NCBI RefSeq assembly: GCF_002742265.1
Contig: NZ_MDGL01000156.1
Location: forward strand, 104,589-168,588
Reading direction: 5' to 3'
From: Maribacter sp. 4G9
GTDB lineage: Bacteria > Bacteroidota > Bacteroidia > Flavobacteriales > Flavobacteriaceae
DNA: 64,000 bases
In this document: one piece after another, positions 56,631-64,000 of the stretch
Position numbering within the stretch: position 1 is the stretch's first letter
Layout of the letters: the number at the start of each line of letters is the position of its first letter
Position numbers and translations under genes: made by a program
The notes under the pieces: model-generated
The model's database searches: none
Told to the model about the DNA's origin: nothing
The model's input: the letters and a program-made list of their open reading frames with translations, nothing else

Positions 56631-57758
56631 ATGAAGAACACTTCAAGACGGTCTTTTGTCAAGAATTTAGGTTTAGGTATCAGCTCAACCGCAATTTTAC
56701 CAACACTTACCTCCTTTGAAATCCTTTCAGAAAAAAATATAAAAGTGGAAGAGGAGAAAAAATTAAATGTGGCACTTTGTGGTTTAGGTCGTTATGCGAA
56801 TATTCTAGCGACCGGTCTGATGGAATCGGAATATTGTAATCTATCGGGCATTGTCACAGGAACTCCGGAAAAGGCCCTTCATTGGAAATCCAAATTTAAT
56901 ATTCCAGAGAAGAACGTCTATAACTATGATAATTTTGATAAAATCAGAAACAACAATGATATTGATTTGGTATATGTTGTCTTACCGAATTCAATGCACA
57001 AGGAATATACCATTAGGGCGGCAAATGCCGGAAAGCACGTGATTGTGGAAAAGCCCATGGCTTTTACGGTACAAGACTGTAAGGAAATGATAGATACTTG
57101 CGAAAATGCCGGTGTTCAACTTGCAGTTGGCTACCGTTTGCACTACGAACCACATCATATTGAAATTAAGAGACTCGGACAGGAAAAGGTTTTTGGACAA
57201 ATCCGTTTGATACAGTCATCCCTAGGTTACAATTTAGGCGGAATTAGCCCGGACGATTGGCACCTTAAAAAAAATATGGCAGGTGGAGGGCCTCTCATGA
57301 ATCTCGGGGTTTACTGCATTCAGAGTGGTCGCTATGTCCTTGGCGAAGAACCTATATCGGTTACCGCACAATTCGGACCTGTTACTATGCCCGAGTTGTT
57401 CAAAGAGGTAGAGGAATCCATATCATGGCAACTAAATTTTCCTAGTGGGGCAGTCTGCACATCGACAACTACGTCCAATTGCAACATCGATAGACTATTT
57501 GCATCGGCAGAAAATGGTTTTTTTGAACTTAGTCCTGCAATTAGCTATGGGCCTTTTAAAGGCAGATCAAGCGAGAAAGAATTCAATTTCCCAGTTATAA
57601 ATCAACAAGCCGCTCAGTTGGATGGGATTGGAAAGTTTATTCTTGCAAAAAAAAAGCTGCCAAAACATATTTCAGGAGAAGAGGGGCTCAACGATATTCG
57701 AGTAATTGAAGGAATTTATCAGGCAGCTCAGAATAGTCAAAAAGTTGTTCTGACCTGA
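56631..57758 (+). CDS. Tat-exported Gfo/Idh/MocA-family oxidoreductase
   Basis: 375 residues. Twin-Arg signal SRRSFVK (5-11) plus hydrophobic stretch. Rossmann fold (ALCGLGRYANIL near 48-60), EKPMAFTVQDC (typical EKP motif), then a GYRLHYEPHHIE substrate domain. Such periplasmic members act on sugars or glycan-linked groups using tightly bound NAD(P). No sugar-binding partner nearby. Paired with the AraC gene on the same unit. Confidence 0.88.
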   Translation: MKNTSRRSFVKNLGLGISSTAILPTLTSFEILSEKNIKVEEEKKLNVALCGLGRYANILATGLMESEYCNLSGIVTGTPEKALHWKSKFNIPEKNVYNYDNFDKIRNNNDIDLVYVVLPNSMHKEYTIRAANAGKHVIVEKPMAFTVQDCKEMIDTCENAGVQLAVGYRLHYEPHHIEIKRLGQEKVFGQIRLIQSSLGYNLGGISPDDWHLKKNMAGGGPLMNLGVYCIQSGRYVLGEEPISVTAQFGPVTMPELFKEVEESISWQLNFPSGAVCTSTTTSNCNIDRLFASAENGFFELSPAISYGPFKGRSSEKEFNFPVINQQAAQLDGIGKFILAKKKLPKHISGEEGLNDIRVIEGIYQAAQNSQKVVLT

Positions 57759-57996
57759 AAGGTTTCAAGAAACAAATTCATTTAAATAAGCATTCGAACA
57801 TTCAAAGAAAATGAATACTTTCGGCTCAGACCAGAGTAGACTAACGAGCATAAACATTCAGTTCCATTTTCTTTTTAGTAGATAGCAAACTAACCTTTTC
57901 CCGAACTGATATATAATTGTGGATTTGAACTATGTCAGAATTATAATACCCTTAAATAATCCTTTATTTGAATTTTAATTTCTTATTACCTATAAT

Positions 57997-58485
57997 TTAT
58001 TCTATTGTCTTTATGATAAAAACTGAACCTATAGAAAGGGCTAAAAACTCCATGATTCCAACCATATAATAACCTAGCCAACCAGTTTGAAATGCAACAC
58101 CTTGTACTATGCCAACAAAAATCAATGGAACTATCCATTTTTTTTTCTTAAGTGTGATAACATCTATAATTACTCCAATATATATCGCTATTGATGCAAA
58201 ATAATTATGGATAGAAATGTATTCAGTAAAATATGAGCTAAATGTCGCTAAACTAATAAAACCTATGCCTACAAACCATTTATTATAAAGAAGCCAACAA
58301 CCAATTACCAGTAAAAAGAATGTATAGAAATAAACTCTACTGGTATCCATTCCCATTATTGAAGAGTAAGAAGATTGTCTATTCAACAGTAAATCTAAAA
58401 ATCCTGTAACTACAAACCCAAACAATAATAAACCTGTTACCAGTTTATTTATTGAATATTTTTTAAAAATTACATTGCTTTTCAT
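57997..58485 (-). CDS. Five-to-six-helix small membrane protein, unknown
   Basis: 162 residues, nearly all hydrophobic helices (about 15-32, 50-65, 75-95, 98-113, 117-135, 138-160) with short charged loops. No family recognised. The ATG overlaps motif I. Motif H lies 22 bp beyond the stop. Confidence 0.65.
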   Translation of the reverse strand: MKSNVIFKKYSINKLVTGLLLFGFVVTGFLDLLLNRQSSYSSIMGMDTSRVYFYTFFLLVIGCWLLYNKWFVGIGFISLATFSSYFTEYISIHNYFASIAIYIGVIIDVITLKKKKWIVPLIFVGIVQGVAFQTGWLGYYMVGIMEFLALSIGSVFIIKTIE

Positions 58486-58519
58486 CGTTTATTTAAACAT
58501 TTATATCTTACACTTATAG

Positions 58520-58969
58520 TTAATCAATTGATTTTATTATTGGTATTACTTCTCTATTTTGAGGGGGATTCTTAATTCTTACGTTGATTTTATTGTACAC
58601 CCACGAACCATTAATCCATTCTGCTGAAATATCAAGCATAGCCTTTCCATTTTCTCCAAATATCTTAATAGTGGATTCGACGGATTTATTATCCTCTGAA
58701 TAGTGTATAGCCCCATTCAAAATTGCCATCTTTCCCATAGGCTCAATTTCACCCAATGTCTCTCTTACCCTAATATTTCTTTTCACTTTCTCCATCGGAA
58801 TTGTATAAAGACTAGAATCCGCATAAGCTTTTCCATAATCGCCCAATAGACCTCCTAAGCCAGATGATGAAAATAAAAATATAACTGCAAGAACAAATAT
58901 GAAGATTGGAATAAACCATTTCCAATTCCTCTTAAACCAACTTTTCTCAATTATCAATTCATTACTCAT
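58520..58969 (-). CDS. Coa1/Tim21-like membrane protein
   Basis: 149 residues. IEKSWFKRNWKWFIPIFIFVLAVIFLF (one N-terminal anchor) then a small soluble domain starting LGDYGKAYADSSLYTIPMEKVKRNIRVRETLG and GKAMLDISAEWINGSWVYNKINVRI. It resembles bacterial proteins filed under cytochrome c oxidase assembly factor Coa1. No respiratory genes are near, so that role is unproven. Between motifs I and J. Confidence 0.7.
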   Translation of the reverse strand: MSNELIIEKSWFKRNWKWFIPIFIFVLAVIFLFSSSGLGGLLGDYGKAYADSSLYTIPMEKVKRNIRVRETLGEIEPMGKMAILNGAIHYSEDNKSVESTIKIFGENGKAMLDISAEWINGSWVYNKINVRIKNPPQNREVIPIIKSID

Positions 58970-59014
58970 TGACTCAATGTTAATAATCGTTTATTTGAAC
59001 TTTTAATAACTGTT

Positions 59015-59857
59015 CTATGGCTTTTGAAGGGAGGTTTTATTATGCGATGGAATCTTTCGAGTAAATATTAATATTAGTCCTATAATTACAAGTGGGATAC
59101 TAAGGATTTGACCCATATTTAAAGCCATCCCGTCTTCGAACCCTACCTGGTTCTCTTTAAAAAACTCGATTACAATCCTTGCTGAAAACACCAGTGTTAA
59201 AAGGACTCCTAATATCAAACCATTCATCTGCCCTTTAGTTTTATGGTAAATAAACATTAATATTCCAAAAATTAAAAGATATGAAAATGCCTCATACAAC
59301 TGCGTTGGATGTCTGGGTATCAAATCATCTCTTTGGAAAACAACGCCCCAATTGCCATTGGTGGGTTTTCCGTAGACTTCTGAATTCATAAAATTTCCAA
59401 ACCTAATGAAAGCACCTACAATTGGTCCAACAATAGCAATTCGGTCTAAAACCCATAAAAATTTGGTTTTATATTTTCTACAATAAATAACAATTGCTAA
59501 GATTACTCCTATTGTTCCCCCGTGACTTGCTAGCCCTTGAAAACCGGTAAATTGATAGGAATCGGCAACTTTTTTAATTGGCAGTAAAACTTCCAATGGA
59601 TTGTCTAAATAATATGAGGGCTCGTAAAAGAAACAATGCCCAAGCCTCGCCCCTAAAACTATTCCTACAATAACATAAATAAATAGCTTGTCTAAATTTT
59701 CAAGTGGGATATTTTCCTTTCTGTATATTCGTTTTTCTACTTGCAATGCAACAAAAAGGCCTGTTATAAAAAGTAAGCTATAATATCGTATTGGAAAAGT
59801 ACCAAATATGGAAAATATTTCAGGGTCAAAATTCCAATATATAATTCCATCATCCAT
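59015..59857 (-). CDS. lgt: Prolipoprotein diacylglyceryl transferase (Lgt)
   Basis: 280 residues, seven membrane helices. GLASHGGTIGV (His112) and the Lgt signature GAFIRFGNFMNSEVYGKPT (Arg152, Asn155, Glu160), as well as RHPTQLYEAF. It adds diacylglycerol to the lipobox Cys of prolipoproteins. It is unusual as part of an array of small accessory genes. Whether the genome has another copy cannot be told from here. Motif J lies 12 bp past its stop and K 95 bp before the ATG. Confidence 0.93.
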   Translation of the reverse strand: MDDGIIYWNFDPEIFSIFGTFPIRYYSLLFITGLFVALQVEKRIYRKENIPLENLDKLFIYVIVGIVLGARLGHCFFYEPSYYLDNPLEVLLPIKKVADSYQFTGFQGLASHGGTIGVILAIVIYCRKYKTKFLWVLDRIAIVGPIVGAFIRFGNFMNSEVYGKPTNGNWGVVFQRDDLIPRHPTQLYEAFSYLLIFGILMFIYHKTKGQMNGLILGVLLTLVFSARIVIEFFKENQVGFEDGMALNMGQILSIPLVIIGLILIFTRKIPSHNKTSLQKP

Positions 59858-60117
59858 ATGCTAAAGAAAATTTCGCCCTTAATTTAAGCTTACAATTATT
59901 ATATGCCCAAGTTAGGAAATAGATAGGAAGAATTCATTTACAGATTTTAAACAATCCTTTATTTGAACTTTTAAATTAAAATTGAATCACCGAAATAGCG
60001 TAATTAATCTAAGTCACTTAAGACTGTTATTATATAACCCAAATTAAGTTTAAAATTACTTAATTAAAATCTTTGAACTATCCCTAATACTAAACAACAA
60101 TTACGCTTCTTTAAATC

Positions 60118-63100
60118 TCATATATCCGGATTAATTTCAACTCCTTCTTGAGGTAGTTCCATATCATCGGCATCCTTATAAAAATGTTGAAACTTATCAA
60201 TGTATTCATTAAAAATTAATGTTTCTTTCTCAGCAACTTCCTTCGAATCGTTAGTAATCACTATATCGATATTACGTCTGTAGGCTTCCATATCTGCAAT
60301 TATATCATTGATATGACTATACTGTTCATCCAAACTTGTTGATGCATAATATTCCAATCGTTCTTGATAAATTTTCTTCAAAGTTTCGAAAAGTTGACGG
60401 GCCCTATGCGCCTCACCTACTTTGTAATAACCATCTACAAAGGGTTCTACCAATGTGTAGTATCCAAAGTTATCAACGGGCATGTTCTTAACTGAAATCT
60501 CTATAATATCCTTTGCCCTTTCCGTTTTATTCTCTTGGATCAAGGCCTCCATCAAACGCGCCAAGTTGCTCCTAAAAGATACACTTTGAATACGTGTTTG
60601 TGTGTCCAAGTAAACATCTGGGTCTCCAGAATTTCCCCATTCCCATTTGGTGACGATGTCGTACATCAAGTCAGTGTCGATACGTCCAAGTTCAAAGGAA
60701 TTTGGCCGTTCCGTTACTATAGGGACCAGTTTATAGGCCATGCCATCCAATTGCAGATAGTCTTTCATCCAAAGGTATTCAGCATCATCAAAACTGCCTC
60801 CTGAAAAATATAAGGGGCGTTTCCAGTCGTTATTGGCCAAGATATCAAGCATCATCATGCTCCTTTTAGTAATAGCGTTAGGTAAGTCTATATCAACATA
60901 ATCAACGATTAAATCCTCATCTTTTTGCTTTACAAGGCCATTCTCCAACACGTTTCGTTTGTTTACCGGTACTCTTATTTTATTGGTAGGATAGTAAACA
61001 GTATTGAGCATTTCCTCAGAATATTGGCTTAGGTCTGAACCATTTTGTTGGAAAAGATATTTAAATTTTGTTCTTGAGTGATCGCTATCTATCCAATTGA
61101 TAAAATCCTTTATAGGCCACCTGTTTTCTGTTATTCCTTGATGGTAAAGAACATCACGTGTTCCTGATTTATATTTGTCATGTGTCAGTTGTGAAGGTAT
61201 AGGGTCGCTCTCATACGCTTTTCTCTTCATTTGGTCTACATACCAATCCGTTTCAAAATAAGAGGTAACCAATACCCTTACATCCGTTCTATAACCTTCA
61301 ATTTCCTGTGCGTTCCATAACGGGAACGTATCATTATCTCCAATGGTAAAAAGGATGGCCCCTACATTTTCCTGAATTGAATCTAAATAAGCTTTCGCCG
61401 TTGAATTGGCCGTAAAACGATTGGAGCGGTCATGGTCATCCCAATTTTGAAAGCCCATTATAGAGGGTACGGCTAAAAATGTAATAAAGGTTATGGCTGG
61501 GGCAAGAACTTTAGGAGTTATCAAATCTTTGAAACTATCAAAAAGTCCATAGACCCCAAGCCCTATCCATATAGCAAAAATATAAAAGGAGCCTACTAGC
61601 GAATAGTCCCGTTCCCTAGGTTGAAATATAGCCGGATTGGTGTAAAATTGAATCGCCAAACCTGTGAACAAGAAAAAGACCAATAATACCCAAAATTGTT
61701 TTCTGTTTTTTGAAATTTGAAACACAATTCCAATGATTCCCAAAAGAAGGGGCGAGAAGAAATAGGTATTTCTACCTGGGTTATTTATAATGTCACTTGG
61801 CAGATTATATTGACTTCCCAGGCGCCAACTATCGATAAAGTTGATGCCACTTAGCCAGTTGCCATTATCATTATACCTCCCTTGTACATCATTTTGTTTC
61901 CCGACAAAATTCCACATGAAATAGCGTAAATACATATAGTTGAACTGAAACTCGAACATGTATTTTACATTGTCCCAGATGGTAGGAGCTTCTACTTCAA
62001 TAACGTCATTGTGCCTTTTTAAGAAATTGATGTACTGATCGGCATCGATTTCTCCATTCTCATATCCTGCCTTCAATTTGCCCACTTTTTCTGAAAGCTC
62101 TTTACTGGGGCGGGTAATCCTAAAATTAAGCGCTCCAAAATAGCGCATGTAGTTTTCGGCATTCTGGGAACTCCACATTCGCGGTAATAATCCTTGGTGT
62201 TTAGAATTAGGTCCTTGTAATGAACTTTTATAACTATTCACTATTCTATATTTGCCCAAGGTAGAGTCCTTTTCATATTTAGGTTTGCCATCTCTATTTT
62301 CGCCAGGTGAAGCGAACATGTCCGAATAATAAGTTCCGTAAAAGGGACTTTCAACACCACCATATTGTTCCCTATTGTAATAGGATAATAGGGACATAGC
62401 ATCCGATGGATTGTTCTCATTAATAATAACATTTGCATTTGCGCGAATGGGTAACATGAGCCAAGAGGAAAACCCTAGGAAAAGAAACATCAGACACAAT
62501 ATCATCGTGTTCAAAGTTCGATAGTTGTTTCTCCTAGTATATCTCAACCCTAAAAAAAAAGTAATAGAAAAACAGAGTCCGATAATGATATAACCAGAGT
62601 GAAATGGCATTCCGATACTATTGATAAAAAAAAGCTCTCCCCAGCCAAAAATTTTGAGTACATAGGTAAGTGAAAATTTATAGACCAGCATTAAAATTGC
62701 AACCACTCCAATATTGGCCAAAATGAATTTTTTGACCGTTATCCTTTTATCAGCTTTAAAATAGTAAAGTAATCCAATAGAGGGAATAGCTAAAAAGCCC
62801 ATAAACTGTACCCCGAAGGTTAGTCCTACAATAAACGAAATCAGGATTATCCATTTATTGCTACGTGGATCCTCTAGGTTATCCGTCCATTTTAAACCTA
62901 GCCATAGTAACAAGGCCAGAATAAAACTCGCCAAGGCATAAACCTCTGTTTCCGTAGCGTTGAACCAAAAACTGTCGGTATAGGTGAATGCAAGTGAACC
63001 AACCAAACCACTACCAAATATGGCTATGGACTTACCATTGGTAATTGGGCCATCCTTTTCAACCAGTTTTCTAATAATATTAGTAATGGTCCAGAACATG

Positions 63101-63381
63101 AACAAAATAGTGAACGCACTGGAAATTCCGGATATTGAATTCACCGCTATCGCTACCTGATTTGGTTCAATGGCAAACATTGAAAAGAAGGCCCCGATCA
63201 TCTGTAATAAAGGAGCCCCTGGAGGGTGACCAATCTGTAATTTGGCAGCGGTGGCAATGATTTCACCGGTATCCCAAAAACTATTGGTGGGTTCAACGGT
63301 TATGAAATATGTAATTAAGGCATTGGCGAAAACCATCCACCCTAGTAGGTTGTTCCACTTCTTGTAGTTCTTTGAAAGCAT
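60118..63381 (-). CDS. DUF2723 membrane protein (GT117-type glycosyltransferase)
   Basis: About 1087 residues from ATG 63381 (MLSKNYKKWNNLLGWMVF, the family-like start); an ATG 12 codons earlier is possible. The catalytic loop FWDTGEIIATAAKLQIGHPPGAPL (about 40-63) is the signature of GT-C O-mannosyltransferase-like DUF2723 proteins. About ten further membrane helices follow, with a long C-terminal soluble part that includes TPR-like helices (MEALIQENKTERAKDIIEI). It is likely to glycosylate exported proteins. This gene is probably core and marks the right side of the array. Confidence 0.9.
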   Translation of the reverse strand: MLSKNYKKWNNLLGWMVFANALITYFITVEPTNSFWDTGEIIATAAKLQIGHPPGAPLLQMIGAFFSMFAIEPNQVAIAVNSISGISSAFTILFMFWTITNIIRKLVEKDGPITNGKSIAIFGSGLVGSLAFTYTDSFWFNATETEVYALASFILALLLWLGLKWTDNLEDPRSNKWIILISFIVGLTFGVQFMGFLAIPSIGLLYYFKADKRITVKKFILANIGVVAILMLVYKFSLTYVLKIFGWGELFFINSIGMPFHSGYIIIGLCFSITFFLGLRYTRRNNYRTLNTMILCLMFLFLGFSSWLMLPIRANANVIINENNPSDAMSLLSYYNREQYGGVESPFYGTYYSDMFASPGENRDGKPKYEKDSTLGKYRIVNSYKSSLQGPNSKHQGLLPRMWSSQNAENYMRYFGALNFRITRPSKELSEKVGKLKAGYENGEIDADQYINFLKRHNDVIEVEAPTIWDNVKYMFEFQFNYMYLRYFMWNFVGKQNDVQGRYNDNGNWLSGINFIDSWRLGSQYNLPSDIINNPGRNTYFFSPLLLGIIGIVFQISKNRKQFWVLLVFFLFTGLAIQFYTNPAIFQPRERDYSLVGSFYIFAIWIGLGVYGLFDSFKDLITPKVLAPAITFITFLAVPSIMGFQNWDDHDRSNRFTANSTAKAYLDSIQENVGAILFTIGDNDTFPLWNAQEIEGYRTDVRVLVTSYFETDWYVDQMKRKAYESDPIPSQLTHDKYKSGTRDVLYHQGITENRWPIKDFINWIDSDHSRTKFKYLFQQNGSDLSQYSEEMLNTVYYPTNKIRVPVNKRNVLENGLVKQKDEDLIVDYVDIDLPNAITKRSMMMLDILANNDWKRPLYFSGGSFDDAEYLWMKDYLQLDGMAYKLVPIVTERPNSFELGRIDTDLMYDIVTKWEWGNSGDPDVYLDTQTRIQSVSFRSNLARLMEALIQENKTERAKDIIEISVKNMPVDNFGYYTLVEPFVDGYYKVGEAHRARQLFETLKKIYQERLEYYASTSLDEQYSHINDIIADMEAYRRNIDIVITNDSKEVAEKETLIFNEYIDKFQHFYKDADDMELPQEGVEINPDI

Positions 63382-63507
63382 GAAATTAGAATTATAGCCA
63401 TATACTGAACAAACCATAAGTCCTTCAGTGGAATTTCATGCAATGTAAAATTTAGCACAGCTAGAACAGAAATGAAAAGGGTAGGATTTAAGTACTAGTA
63501 CCGGGTA

Positions 63508-63816
63508 CTAATTTCGATATTTTTGAAGAAGTTCCCGACGGTCTGAAACACGTAACTTACTGTAAATATTCGAAATATGGGATTTTACCGTACTAAGACT
63601 AATGAAAAGTTCATTGGCGATTTCCTTGTTACTTTTGCCTTCAAGTATTAAGTACCGTATGTTCCTTTCCTGTTTACTTAAATCATCTTCATTAAAAGAA
63701 GATTGCGATTCTTTATTTCTCATTTTTAAGATGAAAGCAAACAAACCAATGACCGCTAGAATCAAAAACACGATGATTATAATACTACTTTGATATTTTC
63801 TTTCAGCCTCCTCAGT
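63508..63816 (-). pseudogene. LuxR-type regulator, truncated at its 5' end by an IS21-family element
   Basis: What remains begins in TEEAERKYQ, has one membrane helix, a linker and a LuxR HTH (LEGKSNKEIANELFISLSTVKSHISNIYSKL). Full proteins of this kind carry a long TPR sensor part before the helix, which is missing. The frame continues into the element end (GTG at 63843 gives MGQFTRLIH). The sequence upstream of ~63817 is the terminal repeat zone of the IS. The tail overlaps the palindrome TAGTACC-G-GGTACTA (63496-63510). Confidence 0.75.
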
Positions 63817-64000
63817 ATGGATAAGCCGGGTAAACTGACCCACCTTCGCCGGATGAAACTGACCATGGCAAATGGACTGCCCAGATTTGATCTATCCTTG
63901 GGTTAAACTTAGTTTTTATTTTTCAATTTTCTTCTCATTGATTCTCCTTTTATATCTATTCTGTGAGCTGTATGCACCAAACGGTCGAGGATGGCATCGG
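63817..64000 (-). mobile_element. IS21-family insertion sequence, left end (partial)
   Basis: Boundary placed at TG (63817). Two near-identical repeats, GCCGGGTAAACTGACC (63824-63839) and GCCGGATGAAACTGACC (63848-63864), lie at 24-bp spacing, the layout of transposase-binding repeats at IS21 ends. The istB 3' end follows, with the rest beyond the window. Confidence 0.75.
63909..64000 (-). CDS. istB: IstB-like ATP-binding helper of IS21 transposition, C-terminal end (partial)
   Basis: Only the last 30 residues are seen: DAILDRLVHTAHRIDIKGES then MRRKL and a Lys/Asn-rich end (stop TAA at 63911-63909). The RLVH-AHRI-KGESMR pattern is the well-known IstB C-terminus. The AAA+ core lies outside the window. 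Confidence 0.85.
   Translation of the reverse strand, partial: DAILDRLVHTAHRIDIKGESMRRKLKNKN

Larger units (their letters stand above)
48393..59970. repeat. Array of twelve 18-bp junction motifs, consensus AATCSTTTATTTRAACTT
   Basis: Plus-strand copies: A 48393-48410, B 49088-49105, L 50097-50114 (degenerate, 12/18), C 51564-51581, D 52899-52916, E 54396-54413 (one-base insertion), F 54683-54700, G 55313-55330, H 57958-57975, I 58483-58500, J 58985-59002, K 59953-59970. One per gene junction, none seen elsewhere. Read on the minus strand (AAGTTYAAATAAACGATT) it follows minus genes by 0-40 bp in most cases: C abuts the TAA, F contains it, and I covers the next ATG. The core GTTTATTTAAAC is a dyad. 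No long flanking inverted repeat of the integron attC kind was found. Confidence 0.85.

Noticed and set aside
48393..59970. Canonical integron attC sites
   Set aside because: The repeated motif lacks RYYYAAC/GTTRRRY core pairs and the long imperfect palindrome between them; several junctions are far too short to hold an attC, and no integron integrase is present.
48393..59970. The junction motif as a promoter
   Set aside because: Neither strand has a TAnnTTTG box at a consistent place, and the distance to the following ATG varies from 0 to about 180 bp.

Overview
The window is chromosomal DNA of a Bacteroidetes bacterium, most likely a marine-type Flavobacteriaceae. The evidence is the gene content and order (CBS protein-nadK-DUF6089-uppS-bamA-ompH-ompH with divergent pdxJ, and tig-clpP-clpX), the promoter -7 boxes of the TAnnTTTG type, the many short SPII lipoproteins, the LytTR two-component pair, and two gene fusions (HPRT-adenylate kinase and FolK-deoxynucleoside kinase). 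Genus cannot be settled from the sequence alone.

Layout. 1-8.9 kb: tail of an alpha-2-macroglobulin protein, a TonB-plug-like/regulatory-domain membrane protein, a transglutaminase-like protein, a convergent LytS/LytTR pair, small envelope proteins, a voltage-gated-type K+ channel, obgE, an unlisted 45-residue membrane protein, and the fused hpt-adk. 9.0-19.2 kb: purK-purE, a heptanucleotide tandem repeat, the M3 peptidase dcp, a lipoprotein metalloprotease, a rhodanese lipoprotein, an ECF sigma factor with a tiny Cys-rich partner, a UbiA-like membrane protein, and gcvP. 19.3-31.1 kb: a 32-bp perfect palindrome, a KASIII-methyltransferase-GT2 operon, the outer-membrane biogenesis operon on the minus strand, then pdxJ, a hydrolase and a small membrane protein. 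31.2-47.8 kb: tig, clpP, clpX, a hydrolase, GH3-like adenylase, DUF2797, AsmA, queuosine-precursor transporter, sppA, folK-dNK, SpoU methyltransferase, mutS.

47.9-60 kb is the accessory part. After tRNA-Gly(GCC) and tRNA-Leu(UAA) comes a run of small, functionally unrelated genes, nearly all on the minus strand (SGNH lipoprotein, EreA/ChaN-like lipoprotein, DUF1028, propeller protein, zinc-ribbon protein, Coa1-like protein, lgt, several unknowns). Every junction carries one copy of an 18-bp motif, consensus AATCSTTTATTTRAACTT on the plus strand, usually within 40 bp of the 3' end of the minus-strand gene. Twelve copies bound eleven units. One unit holds a reversed two-gene block (AraC-type regulator plus Tat-exported oxidoreductase). 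This looks like a gene-cassette array with an unfamiliar site, without a recombinase in the window.

60.1-64 kb: a large DUF2723 membrane glycosyltransferase and a LuxR-type regulator whose 5' part has been cut off by an IS21-family element. The end repeats and the IstB C-terminus of that element run off the right edge.

No CRISPR array, rRNA, prophage or replication origin was seen.
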